Shown here: positions 1-9,441 of the stretch, in pieces
How the letters are laid out: each line of letters opens with the position of its first letter
How positions within the stretch are numbered: the stretch's first letter is position 1
Source: Sulfitobacter mediterraneus
Lineage (GTDB): Bacteria > Pseudomonadota > Alphaproteobacteria > Rhodobacterales > Rhodobacteraceae
Assembly (NCBI RefSeq): GCF_016801775.1
Contig: NZ_CP069004.1
Coordinates: 1,116,001 to 1,180,000, forward strand
Direction: 5' to 3'
DNA length: 64,000 nt
Notes under the pieces: generated by a model
Databases searched by the model: none
Told to the model about the DNA's origin: nothing
Seen by the model: the letters and a program-made list of their open reading frames with translations, nothing else
Translations under genes and position numbers: made by a program

Positions 1-412
1 CCAGCAGCCGGCCAGGTGTGGCCACCAGCAGATCCACCCCTTTGGCGAGGCGGCTGATTTGTGGATTGATCGACTGGCCGCCGACAACCATCTGCACCTT
101 CAAAGGCGTGCGTTCGCAAAACCCTTTGAGGTTCTGCATGATCTGTTGGGCCAGCTCCCGCGTTGGGGCCAGAACCAGACCGCGTACGGATTTCGGGCTG
201 GGCCGCTGCGCCATCTCAAGCATCTGCGCCACAAGCGGCACACCAAAAGCCGCCGTCTTGCCGGTGCCGGTTTGCGCCAGCCCCATCACATCGCGCCCGT
301 TCAGCGCATGCGGAATTGCCTGTCTCTGGATCGGTGTCGGGTCTTTGAGACCCATTTCATTCAGACGCTCCACCAGTTTTGGCGGCAGGTCCATCATGTC
401 AAAATCGCTCAT
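1..412 (-). CDS. DEAD-box ATP-dependent RNA helicase, N-terminal part (cut by window edge)
   Basis: About 137 residues of the N-terminal RecA-like domain of a DEAD-box RNA helicase, which unwinds RNA duplexes in ribosome assembly or mRNA decay. Read on the minus strand, it begins MSDFDMMDLPPKLVERL and shows the Q motif (DPTPIQ), Walker A AQTGTGKTAA, motif Ia PTRELAQQ, a GGQSINPQ block and motif Ib VATPGRLL. The DEAD box itself and domain 2 lie beyond base 1. The ATG at 410-412 fits the family N-terminus. It is divergent from the Fur-family gene across a 360-bp gap. RhlE-type is likely, but the subfamily cannot be fixed from this part. Confidence 0.93.
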   Translation of the reverse strand, partial: MSDFDMMDLPPKLVERLNEMGLKDPTPIQRQAIPHALNGRDVMGLAQTGTGKTAAFGVPLVAQMLEMAQRPSPKSVRGLVLAPTRELAQQIMQNLKGFCERTPLKVQMVVGGQSINPQISRLAKGVDLLVATPGRLL

Positions 413-772
413 CTTACGTCTTTCCAACGCCTTGAGGCATCGCCCCGGCGCTTCTTCTTATTGCATCACGCCTCTCAAGGCGCAGGCAGGGTCACGCAAA
501 ACAGATCGCACGCGCGGGCCATATGCCACACACCTGTCTGATGCGTTTGGCCCCACGCGTGATTTTGGGAACAAGAGGCGAAGCTTACAAGCCGGACTGT
601 TGGGGCGTATCCCCGGCACCGGAACTGCTCACGCGGCAGAAGCATCACTTGAGCGGTCAAATGGGGGTTCGCGGCGCGAAAGTCAACCTCTGCGGTCAAA
701 AGCCTGTAGAACTGCGGCGCGAACACCGCTAAGACGGGGGCTCTTTGACGATCAGGCGACCGGGGGCGGCCC
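413..772. other. Divergent intergenic region, no gene recognised
   Basis: This 360-bp stretch separates the minus-strand helicase start from the plus-strand Fur-family start, so it should hold promoters for both. Short open frames here have no protein-like composition. GCGGTCAAA occurs twice (around 653 and 692). I see no convincing RNA gene, terminator or Fur/Mur box. Confidence 0.4.
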
Positions 773-1189
773 ATGAGTACATCCATCATCACCCGCTGCG
801 AAAGCATGGGGCTGCGCATGACAGGCCAGCGCCGCATCATCGCCCAGGTCATCGAAGACAGCCGCGACCACCCGGATGTCGAAGAGTTGTTCACGCGTGC
901 CTCCGCGCTGGATGGTGCAATCTCGATTGCCACGGTATATCGCACGGTCAAACTCTTTGAGGAGGCGGGCATCCTCGACAAGCTGGAATTTGGTGACGGG
1001 CGCGCACGCTATGAAGATGCAGAGCGCGATCACCATGACCATCTGATTGATCTCAATTCCGGCAAGGTCATCGAATTTGTAGATGCCGAAATTGAGCAAT
1101 TGCAGGAACGCATCGCCAAGAAGCTGGGATACGAGCTGCGCGGGCACCGGATGGAGCTTTACGGCGTCCCGCTCAAGAAAGGCAGCTAG
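773..1189 (+). CDS. Fur-family metal-responsive transcriptional regulator
   Basis: A 138-residue winged-helix repressor of the Fur family. The N-terminal DNA-binding domain (about 1-80) contains the typical recognition segment ISIATVYRTVKLFEEAG. The regulatory metal site HHDH is at residues 87-90, followed by a dimerisation domain rich in acidic residues and His. There is no C-terminal CxxC pair, so the structural zinc site of classical Fur is absent. That is usual for alphaproteobacterial Fur/Mur and Irr proteins. In this order, Fur orthologues often act as the manganese regulator Mur; whether this one senses Mn or Fe is not visible. It is convergent with the AbrB-like membrane gene, overlapping by 4 bases. 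Confidence 0.92.
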   Translation: MSTSIITRCESMGLRMTGQRRIIAQVIEDSRDHPDVEELFTRASALDGAISIATVYRTVKLFEEAGILDKLEFGDGRARYEDAERDHHDHLIDLNSGKVIEFVDAEIEQLQERIAKKLGYELRGHRMELYGVPLKKGS

Positions 1190-2256
1190 GCGGCGCCCTC
1201 TTTGCGTCGTTGACGGGCCAACATCGCGGGCAAAACAAAGCTGAGCACCACAAGCCGCATGATATGGCAGGCCGCGACGAAGCCGGGGATCACGCCCAGC
1301 ACCGCGCCCATCGCGATCATCGTTTCAAAACCGCCGGGTGCAAAGGCGACCAGCACATGCGCCAAAGGCATGCCCAGTGCCAGGCCAACCGGCACTGCGC
1401 CAAGCGCCGCCAGCCCGACCGCAACGCCGGTGATCGCCAAACCGGCCATGAGCCCACTGGTCAGCCGCGCCAATGTCACCCCTGAAAACCGTGTCCCGAT
1501 CAACCCGCCCAGCACCAGATAGGCCGGCAGGATCAACCATGCGGGCAAGACACCGGGCGTCAATTCCGTCACATGACCAAGTGCACTGACCGCCATGCCG
1601 CCCAACAACAACGGCGCCGGCACGTTCCAACGCATGAACAAATAGCCAACCCCAGAGGCCAGAACCGCAAGAACAGCAATCACCAGCAGGCTCATCTGAT
1701 CGCCTTGCGGGGCAACATTGCCCGACACTTCGATCCCCATGGCAAGGGCGACAAAGGGCACCACAATCGTCAGCGACAACAGCCGCACCGATTGCGTGAT
1801 CGAGATCCGCGCCACGTCAGAACCACCGTCGGTTGCGATGGCCATGACAAAGCTAAGATGCCCCGGCGCAGAGGCAAGGATGGCCGAGCGCGGATCAAAT
1901 CCGAACCCGCGTACCAGCATGAACCGGCACAGGACCAGGATCGCCCAGATGATCAGCGCCATAAAGACAAAGGCCAATGGCCAGCGCAGCATCGCCGCCA
2001 GCGCATCCGCGTCGAACCCCGCCCCGACCGCGATCCCCAGCAGCAGGAAACACAAATCGCGAAGCCGGGGGTCAACACCAGTCGTCAGGCCGCCCAAGCC
2101 CGCCAATGTCACCGCGATTGCCGGGCCAAGCAACATATAGACCGGCGCGTTTATGGCCCATCCCAGGGCAGCACCTGCGATCGCAATGGCAAGAGTGATT
2201 GCGGAGGTGAGCGGGGAAATCCGGGAAACATCGTTTTGCATGCCTCGTGCTATCAT
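1186..2256 (-). CDS. AbrB-family (duplicated membrane domain) integral membrane protein
   Basis: A hydrophobic protein of about 356 residues with ten or so predicted membrane segments arranged as two similar halves, each with a Gly/Pro-rich LGPAIAVTLAG or LLLGGMAVSALG-type block. This matches the 'AbrB duplication' membrane family (TIGR03082), often labelled putative ammonia monooxygenase, a name I would not trust. Function is unknown; transport is likely. The first Met may be followed by a better start at M6 (base 2241). It is convergent with the Fur-family gene and divergent from the EamA transporter. Confidence 0.82.
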   Translation of the reverse strand: MIARGMQNDVSRISPLTSAITLAIAIAGAALGWAINAPVYMLLGPAIAVTLAGLGGLTTGVDPRLRDLCFLLLGIAVGAGFDADALAAMLRWPLAFVFMALIIWAILVLCRFMLVRGFGFDPRSAILASAPGHLSFVMAIATDGGSDVARISITQSVRLLSLTIVVPFVALAMGIEVSGNVAPQGDQMSLLVIAVLAVLASGVGYLFMRWNVPAPLLLGGMAVSALGHVTELTPGVLPAWLILPAYLVLGGLIGTRFSGVTLARLTSGLMAGLAITGVAVGLAALGAVPVGLALGMPLAHVLVAFAPGGFETMIAMGAVLGVIPGFVAACHIMRLVVLSFVLPAMLARQRRKEGAA

Positions 2257-2341
2257 CGGTTGCAGGCAGCTTCCAGCCGCACTTGCCCTTGGCCGCCAAA
2301 ACCGTCATGGCGGGGAAAAGACAATCGGCTGGGATCTGAAC

Positions 2342-3211
2342 ATGGACAACTTTTGCGGCGCCGTCCTAATGGTATTGGCGATGCTGGGCTTTGCGCTTGA
2401 GGATATGTTCATCAAGCTGCTGGCCGACGCGCTGCCCATTGGGCAGATCCTGTTGATGCTGGGCATTGGCGGATCGGCGGTCTTTGGCGCGGTGGTTCTG
2501 GCACAGGGCAAATCCCTGTTCACCCGTGAAATGCTGTCCTGGCCCATCCTGGCCCGCGCGATGGGCGAGTTGATCGGCGCACTGACCTTTGTCTCGGCCA
2601 TCGTGCTGACCCCGATCTCCAGCGCTTCGGCGATTTTGCAGGCCACCCCGCTGGTGGTCACACTGGGCGCGGCACTGTTCCTGGGCGAGCCTGTGGGCTG
2701 GCGCCGGTGGAGCGCGATTTTTGTCGGGCTGTTTGGTGTCTTGCTGATCATCCGGCCTGGCATGGACAGCTTTGAACTATTGTCCATTCTGGCCCTGATC
2801 GCGGTCTTTGCACTGGCGCTGCGGGATCTGTCCACGCGCAAGATCCCGCCAAGCGTGTCGTCGATGCAGCTCAGCTTTGTTGGCTTTGTTTCCGTGCTGC
2901 CTGCGGGGGTGATCTTGTTGTTTTTCACCGGCGAAAGCCTTGTCGCGCCGACCTCTGGCGGTTGGATCAAGGTTATCTCGGCCATCACCATTGGCCTTTT
3001 TGCCTATTACGCCATTGTTGCCGCAACGCGCGTAGGTGACATCGGCTTTGTCACGCCCTTCCGTTATACGCGGCTGATTTTTGCGCTGATTGCAGGTGTC
3101 GTCATCTTTGACGAATCCCCCGATACGCTGACCCTGCTGGGGGCGGCCATCATTGTGGCCTCCGGCATCTATACCGTCTGGCGCGAACGCAAAATCAGGC
3201 CGCTACAGTAA
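2342..3211 (+). CDS. EamA/DMT-family transporter
   Basis: A 289-residue inner-membrane protein with about ten hydrophobic helices and two EamA halves. The first half contains ASAILQATPLVVTLGAALFL and the second ends VIFDESPDTLTLLGAAIIVASG, the usual drug/metabolite transporter pattern. I chose the ATG at 2342 (MDNFCGAVLMVLAMLGFALE) because the upstream in-frame extension is hydrophilic, low-complexity and overlaps the divergent neighbour. Substrate is unknown; relatives export amino acids, nucleosides or other small metabolites. Enolase follows after 66 bases and is probably transcribed separately. Confidence 0.9.
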   Translation: MDNFCGAVLMVLAMLGFALEDMFIKLLADALPIGQILLMLGIGGSAVFGAVVLAQGKSLFTREMLSWPILARAMGELIGALTFVSAIVLTPISSASAILQATPLVVTLGAALFLGEPVGWRRWSAIFVGLFGVLLIIRPGMDSFELLSILALIAVFALALRDLSTRKIPPSVSSMQLSFVGFVSVLPAGVILLFFTGESLVAPTSGGWIKVISAITIGLFAYYAIVAATRVGDIGFVTPFRYTRLIFALIAGVVIFDESPDTLTLLGAAIIVASGIYTVWRERKIRPLQ

Positions 3212-3259
3212 GCCGCCTTTCCAACCCGGCCCTGCCTCGTTAAAACGCACTCGACTTGA

Positions 3260-4552
<1,293 letters not shown>

Positions 4553-4564
4553 ATCAAACGAACG

Positions 4565-4593
4565 GATTGACCGGGTTACACGCCCGGTCAATC
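4565..4593 (+). terminator. Hairpin terminator downstream of eno
   Basis: An 11-bp perfect stem (4565-4575 with 4583-4593, GATTGACCGGG paired to its complement) and a 7-base loop, 12 bases after the enolase stop. The following T content is modest (TTCG), so termination may be weak or partial. Confidence 0.7.
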
Positions 4594-4675
4594 TTCGATC
4601 TGGAATGTCGCTTTTGCCACCTTGCGCAATTGCTGATCGCTGCCACTCTGTGTCTGGATTACACAGGACAAGATC

Positions 4676-5194
4676 ATGGCATTTCTTACCCCTCTCACTT
4701 TAGCAATGGTCAAACAGGCCGAGAAACGTGTCGGCGTGACATTTGATTACGTGCGCAAGATCGCACAGACAGACTTTGGCCTGTTGTTGAGATACAACAA
4801 GGTTTTTGGTTTCCTGGATCCGCGCAAACATCTCCCTGCAAAAGCCTATCACGCCGCCCGCTTGCGCGGCGCCCTGGCCGCCGATTGTGGCACCTGCGTC
4901 GAGGCCGAGATCAATCTGGCGCTGCAAGCCGGGCTCAGCAAAACCTTGGTCAAGGCGATCCTGAACAGCACGGCAGACGGCCCGCTGGGCGCGGTGATCG
5001 CCCTGACAGATGCAGTTGTCGGAGGCAAACAGGACGCGCCCGATGCCCGTGCAGACGTCCTGAAGGCTTACGGCGAAGCGGGGCTGATCGAATTATCCTT
5101 CGCAATGAACGGCGCCGCCCTGCTTCCCGGTGTCAAACGGGCCATGGGCTATGCCACCACCTGCAACCTGTCGATGATGAAGGCACTGTCATGA
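4676..5194 (+). CDS. AhpD-like / carboxymuconolactone decarboxylase-family protein
   Basis: A 172-residue alpha-helical protein of the AhpD-like superfamily. The redox CxxC motif is at residues 71-74 within ADCGTCVEAEINLALQAG, the usual position for peroxidase-like members. A specific substrate cannot be named; a role in thiol-dependent peroxide reduction is inferred from the family. The stop overlaps the start of the next gene (cupin) by four bases, so the two are translationally coupled. Confidence 0.8.
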   Translation: MAFLTPLTLAMVKQAEKRVGVTFDYVRKIAQTDFGLLLRYNKVFGFLDPRKHLPAKAYHAARLRGALAADCGTCVEAEINLALQAGLSKTLVKAILNSTADGPLGAVIALTDAVVGGKQDAPDARADVLKAYGEAGLIELSFAMNGAALLPGVKRAMGYATTCNLSMMKALS

Positions 5195-5607
5195 CCGCCG
5201 AACAGATTATCGCTCACCTTGGTCTTTCCCCGCACCCCGAAGGTGGACATTACCGACAAACATGGACAGCGACAAATGAGGGCCGCGCCACCGGAACCTG
5301 CATCTATTTTCTTTTGAAATCAGGCGAATGCAGCCATTGGCACAGGGTGGATGCAACCGAGATCTGGCTCTATCACGCAGGTGCACCGCTGGTGTTGTCG
5401 ATGGCAGCAACCGACACAGGGCCAGCGCAAGACCATCTGCTGACACCGGACCTGTCCAAAGGTGCGCCACAAATCATCGTGCCGGAGAACCATTGGCAGG
5501 CGGCCCGTTCCACTGGCGATTACACCTTGGTCAGCTGTACCGTTTCGCCGGGGTTCGAGTTTGCGGGCTTCACCCTCGCCGCGCCGGATTTTGATATCCC
5601 GCGGTAA
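5191..5607 (+). CDS. Cupin-fold DUF985-family protein
   Basis: A 138-residue cupin-like protein. N-terminal LSPHPEGGHYRQTW and the central SHWHRVDATEIWLYHAG block are diagnostic of the DUF985 (YML079w-like) family. The His/Glu residues of that block probably form the metal or ligand pocket. Biochemical function is unknown. The ATG at 5191 overlaps the stop of the AhpD-like gene (ATGA), which fixes the start; a longer in-frame extension only covers the other gene. Hairpin-rich repeat DNA follows. Confidence 0.85.
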   Translation: MTAEQIIAHLGLSPHPEGGHYRQTWTATNEGRATGTCIYFLLKSGECSHWHRVDATEIWLYHAGAPLVLSMAATDTGPAQDHLLTPDLSKGAPQIIVPENHWQAARSTGDYTLVSCTVSPGFEFAGFTLAAPDFDIPR

Positions 5608-5740
5608 ATGGGGGGCCAGCCCCCATCGCCGCTGCGCGGCGCTTCCCCCGGAGGTTTTTTGGCCAAATGAAGACCAGAGCGCCTTTTTCTTCATTTGGCC
5701 CTTAAACCTCTGGGGTCCGGGGCAAAGCCCCGGGTATTTG
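5608..5740. repeat. Hairpin-rich intergenic element
   Basis: Four perfect inverted repeats lie in 130 bases between convergent genes: ATGGGGG 5608-5614 with 5620-5626; CGCCGC 5627-5632 with 5636-5641; a 13-bp stem 5661-5673 with 5688-5700 (GGCCAAATGAAGA); and CCGGGGC 5717-5723 with 5727-5733. The G/C blocks and the TTTTGGCCAAA core resemble 28381-28436 and 56938-56960. It probably terminates transcription from both sides. Confidence 0.7.
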
Positions 5741-5760
5741 CCAAACAGAACAGCCCTTTG

Positions 5761-6864
5761 TTAAGGCCAGCTGACCGTTCCGCCGCCCACAGCCGCGCGC
5801 ACACCGGTGGTGCCGGGACAGGACGTGGGCAAGCCGCGTGCCACGCGCACCGCGAGATAAGCAAAGGCCTGCGCCTCCAGCATATCACCGTCAAGTCCGA
5901 TCTCTTCGACCGGCATGACAGGGCAATCAAGACTCACCGCCAGCATCTGCATCAGCACCGGATTGTTGCGCCCGCCGCCCGTCACCAGAACCCGTGTGGG
6001 CGGCTTGGGGCAATGTTGCATCGCCTCGGCCACGCCAGCGGCGCACATGGCGGTCAATGTGGCAGCGGCATCGGCATCGGACAGCTCGTTCACCAGCGCC
6101 ACCATCTCGGCAAAATCGTTTCGGTCCAGTGACTTGGGCGGCATCTTTGCAAAGTATGGCTCCGCCAGAAACAGCTCAAGCGCGCCCTGTTCAACCTGAC
6201 CTTTGGCGGCGATCCTGCCGCCTTCGTCAAAGGCCAGATCCAGACGCGATTGCATCAGGTCGTTGACCGGCGCATTGGCGGGACCGGTGTCGAATGCCAA
6301 TAGCGCCCCTTCCGCCTGAGGTTTTTCAAATGCGGGATCAACCCATGTCAGATTGCCAACACCGCCCAGATTGAGAAAGGCAACGGGCGCGTCCATCTTG
6401 GCCCAGCGGGCGCAAGCATGGTGGAAAAACGGCGCCAGCGGCGCCCCTTCGCCGCCCAGTTCCACGTCGGCGCTGCGGAAATCCCAGACCACCGGCAGAC
6501 CCAATACATCAGCCAAAGCGGCGCCATTCCCGACTTGCAATGTGCCTTGCAGGCGCGGGGCATGGGCCAAAGTTTGACCATGAAATCCAATCAATTCAAC
6601 GCCTTCGAAACCTGCAAGCAGTTCTAGATGGGCGGCTTCGACCACCTTTGCTGCCGCCTCGACCTCGTCCCCCGACCATTTGCCAAATCCTGCGGCAATG
6701 GTGGCGCGTTCGCCGGGGCCATAGGGGCGATAGCCGCTTGGCCCGAACCCCAAAATCTGATGCCCGTCGGTGGTCAGCACCGCCGCGTCCACCCCGTCCA
6801 GTGAGGTGCCGGACATCGCCCCCAATGCCACAACCGGGCCTGTTTTTCCGATGGCCTTATTCAT
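5761..6864 (-). CDS. anmK: Anhydro-N-acetylmuramic acid kinase
   Basis: A 367-residue cytosolic kinase that phosphorylates and hydrolyses 1,6-anhydro-MurNAc to MurNAc-6-phosphate in peptidoglycan recycling. Family blocks seen: [17 protein letters not shown] at the N-terminus, [39 protein letters not shown] and [15 protein letters not shown]. Length is typical. It is divergent from tyrS with 66 bp between starts. The recycling enzyme NagZ is also in this window (20361-21365), which fits an intact recycling route. Confidence 0.97.
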   Translation of the reverse strand: MNKAIGKTGPVVALGAMSGTSLDGVDAAVLTTDGHQILGFGPSGYRPYGPGERATIAAGFGKWSGDEVEAAAKVVEAAHLELLAGFEGVELIGFHGQTLAHAPRLQGTLQVGNGAALADVLGLPVVWDFRSADVELGGEGAPLAPFFHHACARWAKMDAPVAFLNLGGVGNLTWVDPAFEKPQAEGALLAFDTGPANAPVNDLMQSRLDLAFDEGGRIAAKGQVEQGALELFLAEPYFAKMPPKSLDRNDFAEMVALVNELSDADAAATLTAMCAAGVAEAMQHCPKPPTRVLVTGGGRNNPVLMQMLAVSLDCPVMPVEEIGLDGDMLEAQAFAYLAVRVARGLPTSCPGTTGVRAAVGGGTVSWP

Positions 6865-6930
6865 GGCCTTTTCCTTTGACTGCTCTGCGCCTATAGATTG
6901 CCCCGCAATTCAAGCCCGAGGCAAGTGATC

Positions 6931-8181
6931 ATGACCTACCATCCCAAATCGGAATTCATCCACACGATGAAAGAGCGCGGCTTTCTCGCCGATTGCACCG
7001 ATTATCAGGGCCTTGACGAGGCGCTGCTTAAGGGCGGACAGCCGGGCTATATCGGTTTTGATGCCACTGCCAAATCGCTGCATGTGGGCTCGCTGATCCA
7101 GATCATGATGCTGCGCTGGTTGCAAAAATCGGGCGGCAAGCCAATCACCTTGATGGGCGGCGGCACAACCAAGGTGGGCGATCCGTCGTTCCGCGCCGAT
7201 GAACGCCCTCTGCTTGGCCCCGAACAGATTGACGACAACATCGCTGGCATCAAGAAGGTGTTTTCGGCCTATCTGACCTATGGCGATGGCCCGTCGGATG
7301 CGATGATGATCAACAATGCCGAATGGCTGGACGGGTTGAACTACCTCGATTTTCTGCGTGACATCGGCCGGCATTTCTCGATCAACCGGATGCTGAGCTT
7401 TGAAAGCGTCAAGTCGCGGTTGGACCGAGAGCAAAGCCTGTCGTTCCTCGAATTTAACTACATGATCTTGCAAGCCTATGATTTCATGGAATTGCATCGC
7501 CGCTATGGCTGTATCCTGCAAATGGGTGGGTCGGACCAATGGGGCAATATCGTCAACGGGATCGACCTGACCCGACGGGTGATTGACGGTGAGGTCTATG
7601 GCCTGACGTCGCCCTTGCTGACCACCTCGGATGGCAAAAAGATGGGCAAAAGCCAGGCCGGCGCGATCTGGCTGAATGGCGATATGTTGTCGCCGTATGA
7701 GTTCTGGCAGTTCTGGCGCAACACGACCGATGCCGATGTGGGCCGGTTCCTCAAGCTTTATACCGAACTGCCGGTGGATGAATGTGACCGTCTGGGTGCC
7801 CTCGCCGGGTCCGAGATCAACGAAGCCAAGGTGCGGCTGGCCAATGAGGTCACGGCGCTGTTGCATGGTGCGGAGGCCGCACAGGCGGCAGAGGCGACGG
7901 CACGTGAGGTGTTTGAAAAGGGCGGTGTGGGCGACGATCTGCCGACATTGACCCTGTCGCCGGCGGAGCTGGGCGATGGCATTTCTATCGTGCAACTGAT
8001 CGTGAAATCCGGCCTGGCGGGTTCTGGCAAAGAGGCCAAGCGCTTGATCGCAGAGAACGGTGCCAAACTGGATGACGCCCCGCTGACCAATGCTGGCCTG
8101 ATGATTGACGCGGCTGCCCTGTCGAGCCCCATAAAACTCTCCGCCGGGAAAAAACGCCATGCGCTTGTAAAATTGGGTTAA
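6931..8181 (+). CDS. tyrS: Tyrosyl-tRNA synthetase
   Basis: A 416-residue class I aminoacyl-tRNA synthetase that charges tRNA-Tyr. It has the HIGH-type motif HVGS at residues 51-54, the tyrosine-binding [13 protein letters not shown] segment and the KMSKS-type motif [14 protein letters not shown]-terminal S4-like RNA-binding domain begins near residue 345 and ends [12 protein letters not shown] chose the ATG at 6931 ([13 protein letters not shown]), the normal family N-terminus, over an upstream in-frame ATG at 6898. Confidence 0.98.
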   Translation: MTYHPKSEFIHTMKERGFLADCTDYQGLDEALLKGGQPGYIGFDATAKSLHVGSLIQIMMLRWLQKSGGKPITLMGGGTTKVGDPSFRADERPLLGPEQIDDNIAGIKKVFSAYLTYGDGPSDAMMINNAEWLDGLNYLDFLRDIGRHFSINRMLSFESVKSRLDREQSLSFLEFNYMILQAYDFMELHRRYGCILQMGGSDQWGNIVNGIDLTRRVIDGEVYGLTSPLLTTSDGKKMGKSQAGAIWLNGDMLSPYEFWQFWRNTTDADVGRFLKLYTELPVDECDRLGALAGSEINEAKVRLANEVTALLHGAEAAQAAEATAREVFEKGGVGDDLPTLTLSPAELGDGISIVQLIVKSGLAGSGKEAKRLIAENGAKLDDAPLTNAGLMIDAAALSSPIKLSAGKKRHALVKLG

Positions 8182-8206
8182 CCTTGGCCTGGTCGCGGGC
8201 CTGTGC

Positions 8207-8572
8207 ATGTCCGCGACACCGGGATTGGCCAATTGTCTGCCAAAGTCCCTTGCAAAGCTTGTGAGACCGCAAACTGCTCAGGCGGTCTGTCGCGGGGAGG
8301 CACTGATCCCGTTCGACATAAAAACCCGCTATATCGGAGAGGGCGGCTACCACGCCTTTGCCACGAAATCGCGCAAAGCCGGGCGGAGTAAGACCTTTTA
8401 TGAAGTCGGCATCGTAACCCACGCGGGCACGCCGATCCCGTCAGTTGCACAGGCCCAGAAGATGATGGGGCATTTCGAGCGGCGCAGAAAATGTCCTGCC
8501 AGCGATCTTCGGTATTCATCGAGCAGTGCAACCCTTTTTCGGATTACCTGTTCGCAGGGTGACAAACGCTGA
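8207..8572 (+). CDS. Small exported hypothetical protein (start uncertain)
   Basis: A 121-residue protein not recognised. The residues encoded just upstream of the ATG (LGLVAGLC) plus the first 15 after it form a plausible signal peptide ending near GLANC. Translation may therefore begin at an in-frame CTG (8189 or 8201), overlapping nothing. The mature part is basic, contains several Cys (two near the N-terminus, two near the C-terminus) and an FDIKTRYIGEGGYHAF block. It follows tyrS closely (26 bases or less) and may be cotranscribed. It could also be a truncated relic. Confidence 0.5.
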   Translation: MSATPGLANCLPKSLAKLVRPQTAQAVCRGEALIPFDIKTRYIGEGGYHAFATKSRKAGRSKTFYEVGIVTHAGTPIPSVAQAQKMMGHFERRRKCPASDLRYSSSSATLFRITCSQGDKR

Positions 8573-8622
8573 CCACAAGCGTGCTAACCGCAAATTAACC
8601 ATGGGCGGGCTTAATCCGGCGC

Positions 8623-9441
8623 ATGTTCGATGCGGCCCGCCCTTCAACACACGCCTTGCTGCAAGACCCCGCCTTTGTGGCGGCGCTGCGGTTGTGTGGG
8701 CAAAATCCGATTGTGTTGCCGGATAGAACAGTTCTGCTCAAACGCCGGTTCTTTGGCATGCCCGTCCTGATGCTGCCCCGCGCCTTGCCACCCGACGATC
8801 TGATCGAACAGTTGAAGGCCGCCGGGGTGCAGCGCTTGCCGCTGGTTTTGTCACCGGAGCGGCCATGGCACCGCCCGCGGGCGCTACGACTGCACCGGCC
8901 CCAAACGATCGCGAAGGTTGATCTGCGGCCTTCTGCGGAGGTTTTGCGGGACAGGTTGCACTGCAAGTGGCGCAATCAGTTGAAACGCGCCGAAGCTGGG
9001 CCGTTGAAATTGCGGCATAGCCATCTGCCCGCCGACCCGGATCATCCCGTCTTGCGACGAGAGGCGGCGCAGGCACGAGCGCGCGGATATGCACATTGGC
9101 CCGCCCCCCTGACCGCCGCTTTTGCCAAGGCTGCGCCAGAGCAGACCCATCTGTTCACCGCCAATCTCAAGGGGCAACCCGTCGCGCATATGCTGTTTTT
9201 GTCCCACGGCGGGCGGGCCAGCTATCACATCGGTCACACCACCGCGCGGGGCAAGGCGCATTGCGCCCATAACCTGCTGATGTGGCGGGCCTTTTGCGAT
9301 CTGGCGCAGCGCGGCATTGAAGAGATTGATCTGGGGCTGCTGGACCCGCGTACGCCGGGCTTGAACCGGTTCAAACTGCGCAGCGGCGCAGAAATGGTGC
9401 GGACCGGCGGCACATGGTTGCGCTGGCGGCCCTGGGCCTGA
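8623..9441 (+). CDS. GNAT/FemAB-like N-acyltransferase domain protein
   Basis: A 272-residue protein of the GNAT-like acyltransferase fold. The C-terminal half has the characteristic LFTANLKGQPVAHMLFLSH strand-turn and HNLLMWRAFCDLAQRGIEEIDLGLLDP, resembling peptidyl or FemAB-type acyltransferases in which an acyl or aminoacyl group is moved to an amine. The N-terminal half (about 1-95) is less conserved and rich in Pro, Leu and Arg. Substrate is unknown. It is convergent with the Uup-type gene, the two stops being directly adjacent. Confidence 0.72.
   Translation: MFDAARPSTHALLQDPAFVAALRLCGQNPIVLPDRTVLLKRRFFGMPVLMLPRALPPDDLIEQLKAAGVQRLPLVLSPERPWHRPRALRLHRPQTIAKVDLRPSAEVLRDRLHCKWRNQLKRAEAGPLKLRHSHLPADPDHPVLRREAAQARARGYAHWPAPLTAAFAKAAPEQTHLFTANLKGQPVAHMLFLSHGGRASYHIGHTTARGKAHCAHNLLMWRAFCDLAQRGIEEIDLGLLDPRTPGLNRFKLRSGAEMVRTGGTWLRWRPWA

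Noticed and set aside
18..776. Long plus-strand open frames over the helicase N-terminus and the helicase-Fur gap
   Set aside because: They mirror the minus-strand helicase, which has clear DEAD-box motifs; the extension into the gap is not protein-like.
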